A stretch of DNA of 64,000 nucleotides from DASRDE01 sp035938175 (GTDB lineage Bacteria; Vulcanimicrobiota; Vulcanimicrobiia; Vulcanimicrobiales; Vulcanimicrobiaceae): the NCBI GenBank assembly GCA_035938175.1, contig DASZHD010000036.1, forward strand, positions 1 to 64,000. Reading direction: 5' to 3'. The notes beneath the pieces are model-generated. The model saw only the letters and a list, made by a program, of their open reading frames with translations, was not told the origin of the DNA and made no database searches. The translations under genes were made by a program, and so were the position numbers. Of this stretch, positions 51,244 to 60,383 are shown one piece after another. The first letter of the stretch is position 1; each line of letters starts with the position of its first letter.

Positions 51244-53216
51244 GGGCGAGCGGAACTACTGCGCCGCGTGCGCACCGCCCGCCTTGTGGATTTCTTGTGG
51301 AGAGTTAGCGCGCGAAACGCCTGGTCGATCGAGGCGATTGGAATCACGTCGATTCCCGCTAGGGAACGGTCGATCTCGCGCATATTTTCTTTCGGAAGCA
51401 AGATCGCTCGCATACCCGCTTGTCGCGCAGCATACAGTTTTTCGACGATTCCGCCCACCGGCCGAACCATGCCTTGAATCGACAATTCTCCGGTGATCGC
51501 GACGTCCTGGGGCAGCGGCGTTTTGGTCAGCGCTGAGTACAGCGCGAGAAAGATCGCCAATCCCGCCGACGGGCCGTCGATATTTCCGCCGCCGATCACG
51601 TTGATATGAAGATCGTAGTTGGCGGTGTCCAAACCCGTCACCGCGCGCAATACCGCCGCTGCATTGAAAACGCTGTCTTTCGCCATCGCGCCGGCGGCGT
51701 CGTTGAACCGCACGCTGCCCTTGCCCGGAGTGCTCGCGCCGAAAGCCACGGCTTCGATTTCGATGATGCTGCCCAGATAATGAAGAACGCCCAGGCCGAA
51801 CGTCTTGCCGATCTCGCGCGTACCGCGGGCTTTGACGAGCGTGTGTTGCACTAACCGCCCGGATTGCACGACGTCGGCGACGTCGTCCTCGGTAATGGTA
51901 ACCGCCGCGTGCTGCTCCACCGTCGCTTTGGACCCGTGCAGCCGGTACAATGCATGGCCGTATGCATCGGCGACGATTTGCACGGCTTTACGGCCTTCGA
52001 TCGTGTACGACGCGATGAGCGGCGCCACGCCGCGCGCCGCCTTGGCACCCAAACGTTTTATCGCTCCGTTCACGATTGAAACGATTTGATGCTGCGTGAG
52101 CGGCTCGAAATACACCGCCGCGGCTCGCGACCGAATAGCGGGATCGATGTCTTCGGGCTCGCGCGTCGTCGCTCCGATCAGGATGAAATCGGCCGGCGCG
52201 CCCTTCGAAAAGAGCTGCTTGATGTATGCCGGGATGTGCGGCGAGCTTTCGTCATAGTACGACGATTCGAACGTGACCTTTTTGTCTTCCAGCACCTTGA
52301 GGAGGCGCGTTTGCAGCAACGGGTCCATCTCGCCGATTTCGTCGATGAACAGCACGCCGCCGTGCGCGCGCGTCACCAAACCCAGCTTCGGCTCGGGAAT
52401 GCCGCTCTCCGCGAATTCCCGCCGGCTTCCCTGATAAATCGGGTCGTGAACGCTGCCCAGCAGCGGATTGGTGGTTTCGCGCGGATCCCAGCGAAGCGTG
52501 GTCCCGCTGGCTTCTACGAAGGGCGCGTCCTTCTTGAAGGGCGTATACGCACGCGCTTTTGCCACTTCGAGCGCCAGCCGCGCGACGGTCGTTTTACCGA
52601 CTCCCGGCGGTCCGTACAGAATCACGTGCTGCGGATAGGGCGACGAAATCTTGGAGAGCAGCGAACGGATCGCGGTTTCTTGACCGACGACTTCCTTGAG
52701 CGACTGCGGCCGCAGCAGTGCCAGCGCGGACGCTGCCAGACCGCGCGCGCTGAGTTGATCGAGTTCTTCGAGCTTCTTTTGCGTGGCCGGCGTCTCCGGA
52801 CCGGAATCCTCGCGCAGCGCCTCGAGCTTGAGGTCTTTCAGGTAGTCCTGATGGCGCTCGATCATCTTCGAATTGATCTTGCGCTCGATCGAATCTTCGA
52901 CGCTTTTTTGCGCGATCAGATCCGCTAAGCGCTCTTCGATCTCCGTGATGACGCGGCGCGTATTCGCTCTGCCGGTGACCCGTTCGAGCGTGGGATCTTC
53001 GTGCACGAGGCGAGCCAGTGCGCACACGCGATCGGGCAGCGCTTGCGAGCGCATCATTTTGAGCGCGTTCATTTTGCCCGCGCGCAGAACGAGTTTGTCG
53101 GCGCCTATCGTGCTCGCAAGAACATCGTAGAGCGCCGACACATAACGGCTCGTTTCGTCTTCGCTGCTGAATTTGCGGCGAAAGCGCGCGACATATCGAT
53201 TTTCACCGGCGGCCAT
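51240..53216 (-). CDS. Lon-family (LonB-like) ATP-dependent protease
   Basis: 658 residues. AAA module with Walker A GPPGVGKTT (202-210), FIDEIGEMDPLLQTRLLKVL (sensor/Walker B region), and the S16 proteolytic domain with Ser550 (GPSAGLAIFLAL) and Lys593 (GGIVEKL), the 43-residue Ser-Lys spacing of Lon. The N-terminal ~190 residues are shorter than in LonA. Quality control of cytoplasmic proteins. Overlaps dnaB by 4 bases. Confidence 0.92.
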   Translation of the reverse strand: MAAGENRYVARFRRKFSSEDETSRYVSALYDVLASTIGADKLVLRAGKMNALKMMRSQALPDRVCALARLVHEDPTLERVTGRANTRRVITEIEERLADLIAQKSVEDSIERKINSKMIERHQDYLKDLKLEALREDSGPETPATQKKLEELDQLSARGLAASALALLRPQSLKEVVGQETAIRSLLSKISSPYPQHVILYGPPGVGKTTVARLALEVAKARAYTPFKKDAPFVEASGTTLRWDPRETTNPLLGSVHDPIYQGSRREFAESGIPEPKLGLVTRAHGGVLFIDEIGEMDPLLQTRLLKVLEDKKVTFESSYYDESSPHIPAYIKQLFSKGAPADFILIGATTREPEDIDPAIRSRAAAVYFEPLTQHQIVSIVNGAIKRLGAKAARGVAPLIASYTIEGRKAVQIVADAYGHALYRLHGSKATVEQHAAVTITEDDVADVVQSGRLVQHTLVKARGTREIGKTFGLGVLHYLGSIIEIEAVAFGASTPGKGSVRFNDAAGAMAKDSVFNAAAVLRAVTGLDTANYDLHINVIGGGNIDGPSAGLAIFLALYSALTKTPLPQDVAITGELSIQGMVRPVGGIVEKLYAARQAGMRAILLPKENMREIDRSLAGIDVIPIASIDQAFRALTLHKKSTRRAVRTRRSSSARP

Positions 53217-53232
53217 GTTGGAGTGCCGCCCG

Positions 53233-53679
53233 CTACGCGGCCACCACGCTTACGGTCGTTTTGGCCACGACGTTCTTGCCGAGGCGAATCTCGACCGGAT
53301 AGGTCCCGAGTGCTTTAATCGCGTTCTTCACTTCAATCTTGTGTTTGTCCACGGACACGGAAAACGCTTGCGTAATCGCGTCGGCGATATCGGCGTTCGT
53401 CACCGCTCCGAACAGCTTGCCGTTGCCGCCCGCCTTGGCGCGCACGGCCACCGGTTTGCTTTCCAACAACTTGGCAAGCTCTTGAGTTTCAACCAGTTGA
53501 GCGGCTTCGCGTTTGGCGCGTGCTTTCTTCTGCTCGTCCAGCATCGTCATCGCGCCTTTGTTGGCCTCCGTTGCAAGCTTGCGCGGAAGCAAGAAGTTGC
53601 GCGCGTAGCCCTCGGCGACGTCGACAACCTCGCCCTTCTTGCCGAGCGCCTTGACGTCGGTCAAAAGTATGAGTTTCAC
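53233..53679 (-). CDS. rplI: 50S ribosomal protein L9
   Basis: 148 residues. VKLILLTDVKALGKKGEVVD, GYARNFLLPRKLA and a C-terminal domain. GTG start at 53679 is preferred, since the longer frame adds a leader not seen in L9. The upstream end of rplI abuts rpsR by 10 bases. Confidence 0.95.
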   Translation of the reverse strand: MKLILLTDVKALGKKGEVVDVAEGYARNFLLPRKLATEANKGAMTMLDEQKKARAKREAAQLVETQELAKLLESKPVAVRAKAGGNGKLFGAVTNADIADAITQAFSVSVDKHKIEVKNAIKALGTYPVEIRLGKNVVAKTTVSVVAA

Positions 53680-53689
53680 GTCGTGCGGT

Positions 53690-53935
53690 CTACTCCGTGA
53701 CGAAGGGGAGAAACGCAATGACGCGGGCGCGCTTGACCGCAATGGTCAGCATGCGCTGATGCTTGGCACAGTTGCCGGAGATGCGGCGCGGAAGAATCTT
53801 GCCGCGCTCTGAAACGAACTTCTTGAGCCGCCCGACATCCTTATAATTGATGTCCATCACCTTGTCGGCGCAGAAATTACACGGTTTGCGCTTGGGCCGC
53901 CGGTCTTTGACGGCGCGCTTGGTTTTGGTCGCCAC
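53690..53935 (-). CDS. rpsR: 30S ribosomal protein S18
   Basis: 81 residues. KRKPCNFCADKVMDINYKDV, RRISGNCAKHQRMLTIAVKR, with CNFC and NCAKH as a possible zinc-ribbon form of S18. GTG start at 53935 with AAAGGA 7 bases upstream. The usual rpsF and ssb neighbours are not upstream here. Confidence 0.95.
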   Translation of the reverse strand: MATKTKRAVKDRRPKRKPCNFCADKVMDINYKDVGRLKKFVSERGKILPRRISGNCAKHQRMLTIAVKRARVIAFLPFVTE

Positions 53936-54020
53936 GCTATGTCCTTTCACTAGGTGGTTGCGGCCACATCGCAAAGCGCGTGTGACCCTAGCGAAGTGAC
54001 GCGCCCAACGCGCGCCACTA

Positions 54021-54060
54021 CCAAGCCTGAGGGCTTGGATTTGACCGGGGCATGCCCCGG
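54021..54060 (-). promoter_or_regulatory. Tandem hairpins in the rpsR leader
   Basis: Hairpin 1: 54021-54027 with 54032-54038 (7 bp, 4-base loop). Hairpin 2: 54045-54060, a perfect 16-base palindrome. They lie between the DUF2252 stop and rpsR and could be a ribosomal-protein leader or a terminator of the DUF2252 gene. Confidence 0.5.
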
Positions 54061-54134
54061 CGAAAACGCTACGAGTATACCGGGTCGCAGGCGGACTGGC
54101 TACCCCCTTTGCCTGATCCTTCTCGCGCGTTCGA

Positions 54135-55469
54135 TCACGACAGCGCCTGCGCCGGCAAAGGGCTGGACGGGCCGCCCTCCTTCAAAGCCTTCATAAAGGT
54201 GCCGTAGTCGGCTTGGGCCTGGTCGGCATATCCGACCGCATACTCGGCAAGGGCCTCTTCGAACCGCGCGCTAGCGCCCATGTAGCCCGCCATGAACCCC
54301 GGATCGCCCGAACGCGCGTGCGCCAAGGCGAGCGTCGCACCGCAGAGCGATGCATATTCGTGAAGCTCTTTGGTTTGCAGCCGTTCGAGATTGGCGTTTG
54401 CTTTGCGATCGCGAAAACGGCGCAAATAGTAATGCTGCCCGCCCTCCAGGGCAATCCACCCCAGAAACATATCGCTCGCCGCCTGCATCAGCCGTTGCCC
54501 TGCGACGACGCGTTGCCCGTGATTAGCATAGTGGCTTGCGCCTGCGAAGGGCTCCAGAACCGACGGTCCGGCTTCCTTCATCTGCAAGATCAGCGCATCC
54601 GCGGGGCCCGCTTGAAACAGGACGATCGCGCAATGCGTGCCGACGCTGCCGACGCCGACAACGCGAATTGCCGCGTCGCGCAGGTGATAACGGCTGAAAA
54701 GTACCCGCGTATCGTCCCGTAGTGACGCCTGATACTTGCGCAAACCTTCGCGCGCCCGTCCACGCAGCACGTCGTTATGGGGCAAATGGTGCAGCAGCGG
54801 CGGATTTTCAACGAAGCGCAGCTTGCCGCTGCGGTTGGCCACGTACGCCGGCGGAATATGCTCGCCGCGAAGCGCCGCGTCGCGCTGTTTGCGTTCGATC
54901 GAACGCGCTTGCTGCGGATTGAGCACCGCTAAAAACATGCCCGCATCCACGCGGCGGAACCAGATGTCGAGCGGCGATACGTGAGAGAGTTCGCGCATAT
55001 GCAAGCGGTACGCGCGAACCGCTTCCAGCGCTGCGCGCCGCGATTCTTTTTCATTCGCGCCGAGTTCGCGGGCCGCGAGTACGGCGCTGGTTGCCAAACG
55101 TTTGACGTCCCATTCCCACGGCGCGGGGAGCGTTTCGTCGAAGTCGTTGAGATCGAAAATAACGTTGCGTTCGGGCGTTCCAAAGAGGCCGAAGTTCGCC
55201 AGGTGGCAATCGCCGGAAGCCTGCACGATGGAGCCGCTTGCGGGTGTGTTCGCGAGATCGGCAGCCATGACGGCAGCGGTTCCCCGAAAAAATGCGAACG
55301 GCGACCGTGACATACGTTCGATTCGCAGCGGCACGAGCCACGAGATGCGCTGCTCGTTTTGCTGCCGGATGACGCCTATAGGGTCGCGGCCCGGCGCCAA
55401 ACTGACGCGGGCATGGGAAGAACGCCCGACCTTCTTTCGCGCTCGCTGGCCGGCGGCATAGGACCCCAT
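54135..55469 (-). CDS. DUF2252 family protein
   Basis: 444 residues. PFAFFRGTAAVMAADLANTP, GDCHLANFGLFGTPERNVIF, DLNDFDETLPAPWEWDVKRL and YLRRFRDRKANANL match DUF2252, a protein-kinase-like-fold family of unknown function. Same strand as rpsR, separated by the hairpin region. Confidence 0.9.
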   Translation of the reverse strand: MGSYAAGQRARKKVGRSSHARVSLAPGRDPIGVIRQQNEQRISWLVPLRIERMSRSPFAFFRGTAAVMAADLANTPASGSIVQASGDCHLANFGLFGTPERNVIFDLNDFDETLPAPWEWDVKRLATSAVLAARELGANEKESRRAALEAVRAYRLHMRELSHVSPLDIWFRRVDAGMFLAVLNPQQARSIERKQRDAALRGEHIPPAYVANRSGKLRFVENPPLLHHLPHNDVLRGRAREGLRKYQASLRDDTRVLFSRYHLRDAAIRVVGVGSVGTHCAIVLFQAGPADALILQMKEAGPSVLEPFAGASHYANHGQRVVAGQRLMQAASDMFLGWIALEGGQHYYLRRFRDRKANANLERLQTKELHEYASLCGATLALAHARSGDPGFMAGYMGASARFEEALAEYAVGYADQAQADYGTFMKALKEGGPSSPLPAQALS

Positions 55470-55511
55470 CGCGTCGGCAATTTCGACGGGCGCTCGGGCC
55501 GCACCGCTGTT

Positions 55512-55883
55512 CTACACGGCTGTCTTGAATATCACGCAACGTTGCCTATTTCCGGCGCATGTACACTCCAACAATTCATGCAGGCGCGCCTGCATGGCGC
55601 GTGCTTCTTCGATGATGCGGTCGAGATCGGCGATGCGCCGGCGAACGGCGGCGGTGCTCTGCGCTGCTCCCAGGTCGTCGCCCGACAGCACGGGCGCCAG
55701 CGCCCGCACGGGAATGCCCGCGCTGCGAAAAAATTTCAAGATGCGAATGCGTTCGACTGCTTCCGCGCCGTACGTCCGGACGCCGTTCTTGCGCTCGGGC
55801 TTGGGTAAGAGGCCCGCCGCTTCGTAAAATCTGATTGCCGAGGCAGTTACGCCGGCACTTTTTGCGACTTGACCGATTTTCAC
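55512..55883 (-). CDS. MerR-family metal-responsive regulator
   Basis: 123 residues. HTH (IGQVAKSAGVTASAIRFYEA), recognition helix and C-terminal cysteines (ECTCAGNRQRC) that could bind metal. GTG start at 55883 with AAGGAG 6 bases upstream. Divergent promoter at 55894-55924 has the 19-bp spacer typical of MerR-activated promoters. Confidence 0.88.
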   Translation of the reverse strand: MKIGQVAKSAGVTASAIRFYEAAGLLPKPERKNGVRTYGAEAVERIRILKFFRSAGIPVRALAPVLSGDDLGAAQSTAAVRRRIADLDRIIEEARAMQARLHELLECTCAGNRQRCVIFKTAV

Positions 55884-55893
55884 GCGCCGCTCC

Positions 55894-55924
55894 TTGACTT
55901 CAAGCGTACTTTAAGTTGTACGCT
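55894..55924 (+). promoter_or_regulatory. MerR-type promoter with 19-bp spacer and dyad operator
   Basis: TTGACT at 55894-55899, 19-bp spacer, TACGCT at 55919-55924. A perfect dyad AGCGTAC (55903-55909) / GTACGCT (55918-55924) lies across the spacer and -10. The -10 ends 6 bases before the ATG at 55931, so the mRNA is probably leaderless. Confidence 0.9.
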
Positions 55925-55930
55925 CGCGCC

Positions 55931-56293
55931 ATGAAAACGGTTCAATTTACGGGACGAGGAACGCTGAGCATCGTGAGCTGCACGGCGCTCTCATTTCTGT
56001 CCCACCTCCTTAGCGCTCTTACGTGCGCAACGTGCTGGGCCATCTTCGGACCTGCGCTCGTACTGCTGCTGGGGAGTGCCGGCACGGCATTCATGGCGTC
56101 GCTTCGTCCGTTTGCTCCTGTCGCGCTGCTTCTTTCGGCACTCGGGCTTGCGTACAGCATTTACCGCCTCTCGCAAGTAGAACGGTCGTCACGCAAGCTG
56201 CCGTTTCGCATGGCACTGGCATTCACGATCGTGTCGGCAGCCGGCTGGATCGGTTCCGCGGCGTACACCACATTCACGTTGATTTCGGGGTAG
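55931..56293 (+). CDS. MerT/MerC-like membrane transport protein
   Basis: 120 residues, about four hydrophobic segments (LSIVSCTALSFLSHLLSALT, CATCWAIFGPALVLLLGSAG, FAPVALLLSALGLAYSIYRL). A TCATC cysteine pair in the first half is compatible with mercury or metal uptake proteins of the MerT/MerC type. Regulated by the divergent MerR gene. Family assignment is by topology and context. Confidence 0.6.
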   Translation: MKTVQFTGRGTLSIVSCTALSFLSHLLSALTCATCWAIFGPALVLLLGSAGTAFMASLRPFAPVALLLSALGLAYSIYRLSQVERSSRKLPFRMALAFTIVSAAGWIGSAAYTTFTLISG

Positions 56294-56301
56294 CTCGTCA
56301 A

Positions 56302-56604
56302 ATGCAAGAACAAACACCAATAATCTGCACCCTCGACGCTGCTGAGAAACTCGAACGTAGCTCGGAGTGGCAAGAATTGGTTCGGACGGCCGTTGAGGAG
56401 CGCGGCGAATGCGAAGGCGGGTTCGTTTTAACGCTGCGTGCCGGTGCGCAGATTTTGAGCGACGTGCAGACACTCGTCGACGCGGAAAAAACATGCTGCA
56501 GGTGGATCGATTTTGAATTACCGCAAGGCGATCGCCTAACGCTGCGAATAACGGCCCGTTCGCCCGAAGGCGTCGCGGTTATCAAAGAGATGCTGGGTCT
56601 GTGA
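56302..56604 (+). CDS. Cysteine-pair protein of metal-resistance context (100 aa)
   Basis: 100 residues. KTCCRWIDFELPQGDRLTLR near the C-terminus resembles small proteins found beside mercury or other metal transport genes. 8 bases after the membrane protein stop, same transcript. Role inferred from context; metal not known. Confidence 0.6.
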   Translation: MQEQTPIICTLDAAEKLERSSEWQELVRTAVEERGECEGGFVLTLRAGAQILSDVQTLVDAEKTCCRWIDFELPQGDRLTLRITARSPEGVAVIKEMLGL

Positions 56605-56632
56605 GCTTTGCGGCATAGTCCGGATCGCCGCG

Positions 56633-57529
56633 CTATTCGAACGCCTGTAACGTGCTCACCGGCGGAATCACGTAGTACGAGCCGGTCAGCGGCGTCGTGT
56701 AGCGCGTGATCGCATCGCGGATACCGTCTTCGATGCCGGCCATACGCGCGAGCATACGATGCAGGCGCGACTGCTCGGCGGAGAATCCGATGAAGATCGT
56801 TCCGTAATCGACGACGTTGCCATACGGAAGATTTCGCCGGAAGATTTTGCGCTCTTCGCCGTTCACGACGTCCTTAGCTCGGGCCACGTGGGAATCCGGC
56901 GGCATGCGTTCTTCATCGAGCTCCGTGCTGTCGGCTTTGGTCCGCCCCATTGCGGCCTCTTGTTCGCCGTCCGATAAATCGAGCCACGATTTTTCATGGC
57001 GCCACTGTTGAAAGAGCAAGATGCTCGCGCCCGTACCGCGACGTCCTTGCGGAACGATCGCAACGCCCGGCGCCTCGAGCAGTGTCGGATTTTCCGTTCC
57101 GTCTTCAAAGCCCGTGAGATCGCGGCTGTGGCGGTATGCCCAGCCGTCGAGTTCGCGATCCAGCGTCGCGATGCCGCGCAGGACGTCCAAGGCATACGAA
57201 GCGCTGTCCCAAACGATGTCGTACGACGCACCCGCAAACCACAACCACAAATCGGATTGCGTTGCCGGCATCGTGAAGCCGTCCGGTCCGGTCATTGCGC
57301 GATCGAATCCCGCCGCGTCGTCCGGCGTCGCTTCCGGCGCCGCCTCGCGCAAAAGTTCCGGGCGAAAACCCACGACGAGATTCACTCCGCCGACGGTCGT
57401 GCGCGGTTCGTGAATCCGCGAAACGGTCTTTACAAGTTCAGTCGAAGAAACGTTTGGTTCGGCGGACAACTCCAAGAAAATATGTGCGGCGTCGCCGAGG
57501 GCAAAGATTCCGGTTTGCGGCATTTCCAT
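56633..57529 (-). CDS. Dyp-type heme peroxidase
   Basis: 298 residues. GFEDG at 140-144 (the DyP GXXDG motif), DSASYALDVLRGIATLDREL, and the typical C-terminal RRNLPYGNVVDYGTIFIGFS. Heme peroxidase acting on dyes or lignin-like substrates; no signal peptide, so cytoplasmic or encapsulin-type. No encapsulin is adjacent. Confidence 0.92.
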   Translation of the reverse strand: MEMPQTGIFALGDAAHIFLELSAEPNVSSTELVKTVSRIHEPRTTVGGVNLVVGFRPELLREAAPEATPDDAAGFDRAMTGPDGFTMPATQSDLWLWFAGASYDIVWDSASYALDVLRGIATLDRELDGWAYRHSRDLTGFEDGTENPTLLEAPGVAIVPQGRRGTGASILLFQQWRHEKSWLDLSDGEQEAAMGRTKADSTELDEERMPPDSHVARAKDVVNGEERKIFRRNLPYGNVVDYGTIFIGFSAEQSRLHRMLARMAGIEDGIRDAITRYTTPLTGSYYVIPPVSTLQAFE

Positions 57530-57589
57530 GCCGCGCCGTTACGATGCCGCACGCCGCGTCCCCCCTCGGCGAGACCTTTGCCGCTGAAC

Positions 57590-59020
57590 CTAAAACAGAT
57601 TCCAGAGATACTGGTTGTAGACTTCGTGGTGGTACTGCACTTCTTGAGGTTTGACGAACGTGCCCAACAGGCGCGGGCAACGGTCGGCGCTGGCCTGCTT
57701 CAAGTCGGCATAGCGCGTTTTGACGTCGGACCCTAGCAGTTCGGTCGTCCAGGCCGCGCCGCGGAAATTCGACAACGCGTCATAAATGTTGTCCGGCAAA
57801 TACCGCTCGGCTTGACGCAGATCGCGCTCGGAGCTGATGCTGCCTTCCAAACCGGTCTTGAAGACGGCAAGCATCACCATGTACGGATTCGCATCCGGAG
57901 CGACGGAGCGCACTTCGATACGGGCGCTGCGTTCGTTTCCGATCGGAATGCGCACCATCGAACCGCGATCGACGGCCGACGCTTTGATTTGATTCGGAGC
58001 TTCGAAATGCGGATCGAGCCGGCGGTACGAGTTCACGCTGGCGTTGAGCATCAGACAGACGTCGTTTCCGTGCGTCAAAATGCGATCGACGAACGTCCAA
58101 GCCAACTCGCTCAGATTCTCTTCGCCGGAAGGATCCCAGAAGAGATTCTTGTCCTTCTTACTGACGGAAATGTTCGTGTGCATGCCGCTGCCGTTCACAC
58201 CAACGACCGGTTTGGGAAGGAACGAGGCGGTCATACCCATTCGCGTCGCTACTTGCCGGCAGATCAACTTGTACAACTGAATCTGGTCTGCCGCACCTAC
58301 CGCGTCGCCGTAGTTGTAATTGATCTCGAATTGCGACGGAGCCACCTCGGGGTGATCTTTTTCGTTTTGAAATCCCATCGCGCGCTGCACTTCCGCCACC
58401 GTGTCGATGAACGTGCGCAGCGGATCTCCCGGCAGCGAGTGGTAGTAGCCGCCGGTGTTTACATATTCGAACTTGCCCGTTTCGTGATAGCGCTGTTCGG
58501 CGTCCAAACCGTTGAACAAAAAGCCTTCGATTTCGTTGGCGGCGTTCAGCGCGTAGCCGTCCTGCTCGTAATACTGGTTCGCGAGCTTCTTCAGCAATCC
58601 GCGAATGTCGGCGGTAAACGGGGCGCCCTGGCGATCCAGCACGTCGCCGAAAACCAGCACCTTTCCCGGGCCGAAGATGTCGGACGGCGCCCAATAAAAC
58701 GACGCCCAGTCGAGCGCCAACCGCAAATCGCTCTCGCGCTGCGCGGTAAAGCCGCGGATAGACGATCCGTCGAAAGTCAGATTGTCGTAGGATTTCAACA
58801 AGAACTTCTTGTCGTAATCCAACATATGCAAACGGCCTTCCAGATCGCTGAACAGCACCGTCACTGCTTTGATCCGGTGTTCGTCCGTTAAATACTTCAG
58901 CCGTTCTTCTTGGATCTTTCCGTTGGAGACGCGTTCTTTGCGCTGATGCTTGGCACGCAGGTTCAGATCTTCGAGTTCACCATAGGGCAGCGTCAGGAAT
59001 TCACGCAATTCGCTCGGCAT
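57590..59020 (-). CDS. glnA: Glutamine synthetase (type I-like)
   Basis: 476 residues. Domains and motifs: FDGSSIRGFTAQRESDLRLA, FEINYNYGDAVGAADQIQLY, GVNGSGMHTNISVSKKDKNL, ANPYMVMLAVFKTGLEG. Catalyses ammonia + glutamate to glutamine. The adenylylation Tyr motif is not obvious in the C-terminus (NIYDALSNFRGAAW). Start is ATG 59020 or GTG 59035; AAGGAG sits between, so 59020 is more likely. Confidence 0.93.
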   Translation of the reverse strand: MPSELREFLTLPYGELEDLNLRAKHQRKERVSNGKIQEERLKYLTDEHRIKAVTVLFSDLEGRLHMLDYDKKFLLKSYDNLTFDGSSIRGFTAQRESDLRLALDWASFYWAPSDIFGPGKVLVFGDVLDRQGAPFTADIRGLLKKLANQYYEQDGYALNAANEIEGFLFNGLDAEQRYHETGKFEYVNTGGYYHSLPGDPLRTFIDTVAEVQRAMGFQNEKDHPEVAPSQFEINYNYGDAVGAADQIQLYKLICRQVATRMGMTASFLPKPVVGVNGSGMHTNISVSKKDKNLFWDPSGEENLSELAWTFVDRILTHGNDVCLMLNASVNSYRRLDPHFEAPNQIKASAVDRGSMVRIPIGNERSARIEVRSVAPDANPYMVMLAVFKTGLEGSISSERDLRQAERYLPDNIYDALSNFRGAAWTTELLGSDVKTRYADLKQASADRCPRLLGTFVKPQEVQYHHEVYNQYLWNLF

Positions 59021-59175
59021 TTTTTCGTTCGGCACTCCTTACGGCTATCGCGGCTGTAGGCTGAACGGTTACACAACAGGCGGGGGCTGCCTTTGTGCAA
59101 GTGGTTAAAGTGCGGCGTCACGCTTTCCACAGGCTGCGCGTGGTACTACGATAAGAGGAGCGAAAGGATCCCGAC

Positions 59176-60324
59176 GTGCTGGACATTCTGGCCATGGCGC
59201 TTGCGAGCGCCTTCGCAGGGCCCGACCCGCAGGCGGTGTTGGCCCAGGCCGCGCTGGCGTGGGAAGCGCGCCGGCTGCCCGAATCCGTCGATTGGACGCT
59301 GGACGTCGCGCCGGCGGCGCCCGGTGCGCGGCAAGTGCGCCGGACTTGCATCGTGGCGGCGGACGGGACGGTGTCGGCGGGATGCGCCGCTCCGGACGGC
59401 ACGCGATTGTTTTTCGACGACGCGCACGATCCGTTCCGCGACCCGCCGGGTTCTTTCGATGTCTCGTTCGCGGCGCCGGACACGATCGACGGCAAGAGCG
59501 TGTATCATTTGGTGCTGACACCGCGGGCGCCGCAGCGGTTTCAATCGCCGCTTCACGACGTTTGGGTCGGCACCGACGATTATGAAGTGCGCAAGATTGC
59601 GTACGGAAACACGTCGTTTACGTTCGCGCAATTCGGGTCCGATGGTACGTGGTGGACGCAAGCCGCGAGCGGCGCCTGGGGGACTGCCTCGTCCGTGTCG
59701 GTACGTTTATCCGGTTCGAAGACGATCGCCAACGTGCGGGTAACGCCGCTTTGCTGGGCGGTAAAGTCGATGGTCGTGCCGTTTTTGTCGATCGAGCGCG
59801 CCAATCATTCGCTGTTCACCGACATGAATGCGAACGTGCGGCGGTACGTCGAGGCGCAAATGCTCGCCGACGACCCCGGAAGCCCCGGACTAATTTTGGC
59901 CCGGGCCAACCTCGATTGGTATTCCGCGCAGATGTACGACAATCTCGCGCGCGCCGATTTGTTATTGAAAGCTTCGTACGAACGGATGCCGGCCGGAAAA
60001 GATCCGCCGCTCGACGCCCTTCGTCAACGCGTGCAAACGCTCGTGGACGTCGAACGTATCGCAACGAATCAATACGCGTCCTTCGCTGCTCCCCGGATGA
60101 CCAGCTACCGCTACTGGAACAGCATGACCGCGGAAGTTGCCCAATTGAAAGCCACGGACGCGCACGCGGCGGCCGACCCGCCGCCGCCGCAGGCATACGG
60201 TACCGCGTGGCTTCTAACGCAGCTGGACGACGAACGCCGAGACATCGTGCGCCCCGCGATGATGGCCGCCGATTACTGCGGCGTACCGTTGTCGACGCAA
60301 GGGCGCACGGCGACCGGCATCTAA
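59176..60324 (+). CDS. Hypothetical protein (382 aa), probably secreted
   Basis: 382 residues. N-terminal hydrophobic stretch (ILAMALASAFAG) that could be a short signal peptide. The first ~210 residues look beta-rich (DGTRLFFDDAHDPFRDPPGS; DYEVRKIAYGNTSFTFAQFG), the C-terminal half helical (RADLLLKASYERMPAGKDPP). GTG start with AAAGGA 8 bases upstream. No family recognised. Confidence 0.65.
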   Translation: MLDILAMALASAFAGPDPQAVLAQAALAWEARRLPESVDWTLDVAPAAPGARQVRRTCIVAADGTVSAGCAAPDGTRLFFDDAHDPFRDPPGSFDVSFAAPDTIDGKSVYHLVLTPRAPQRFQSPLHDVWVGTDDYEVRKIAYGNTSFTFAQFGSDGTWWTQAASGAWGTASSVSVRLSGSKTIANVRVTPLCWAVKSMVVPFLSIERANHSLFTDMNANVRRYVEAQMLADDPGSPGLILARANLDWYSAQMYDNLARADLLLKASYERMPAGKDPPLDALRQRVQTLVDVERIATNQYASFAAPRMTSYRYWNSMTAEVAQLKATDAHAAADPPPPQAYGTAWLLTQLDDERRDIVRPAMMAADYCGVPLSTQGRTATGI

Positions 60325-60383
60325 TACGCCCCGAACGACTTATTGTACTTCGTAAAAAAAAGTCCGCCGGAGGCTCCGTCGCA

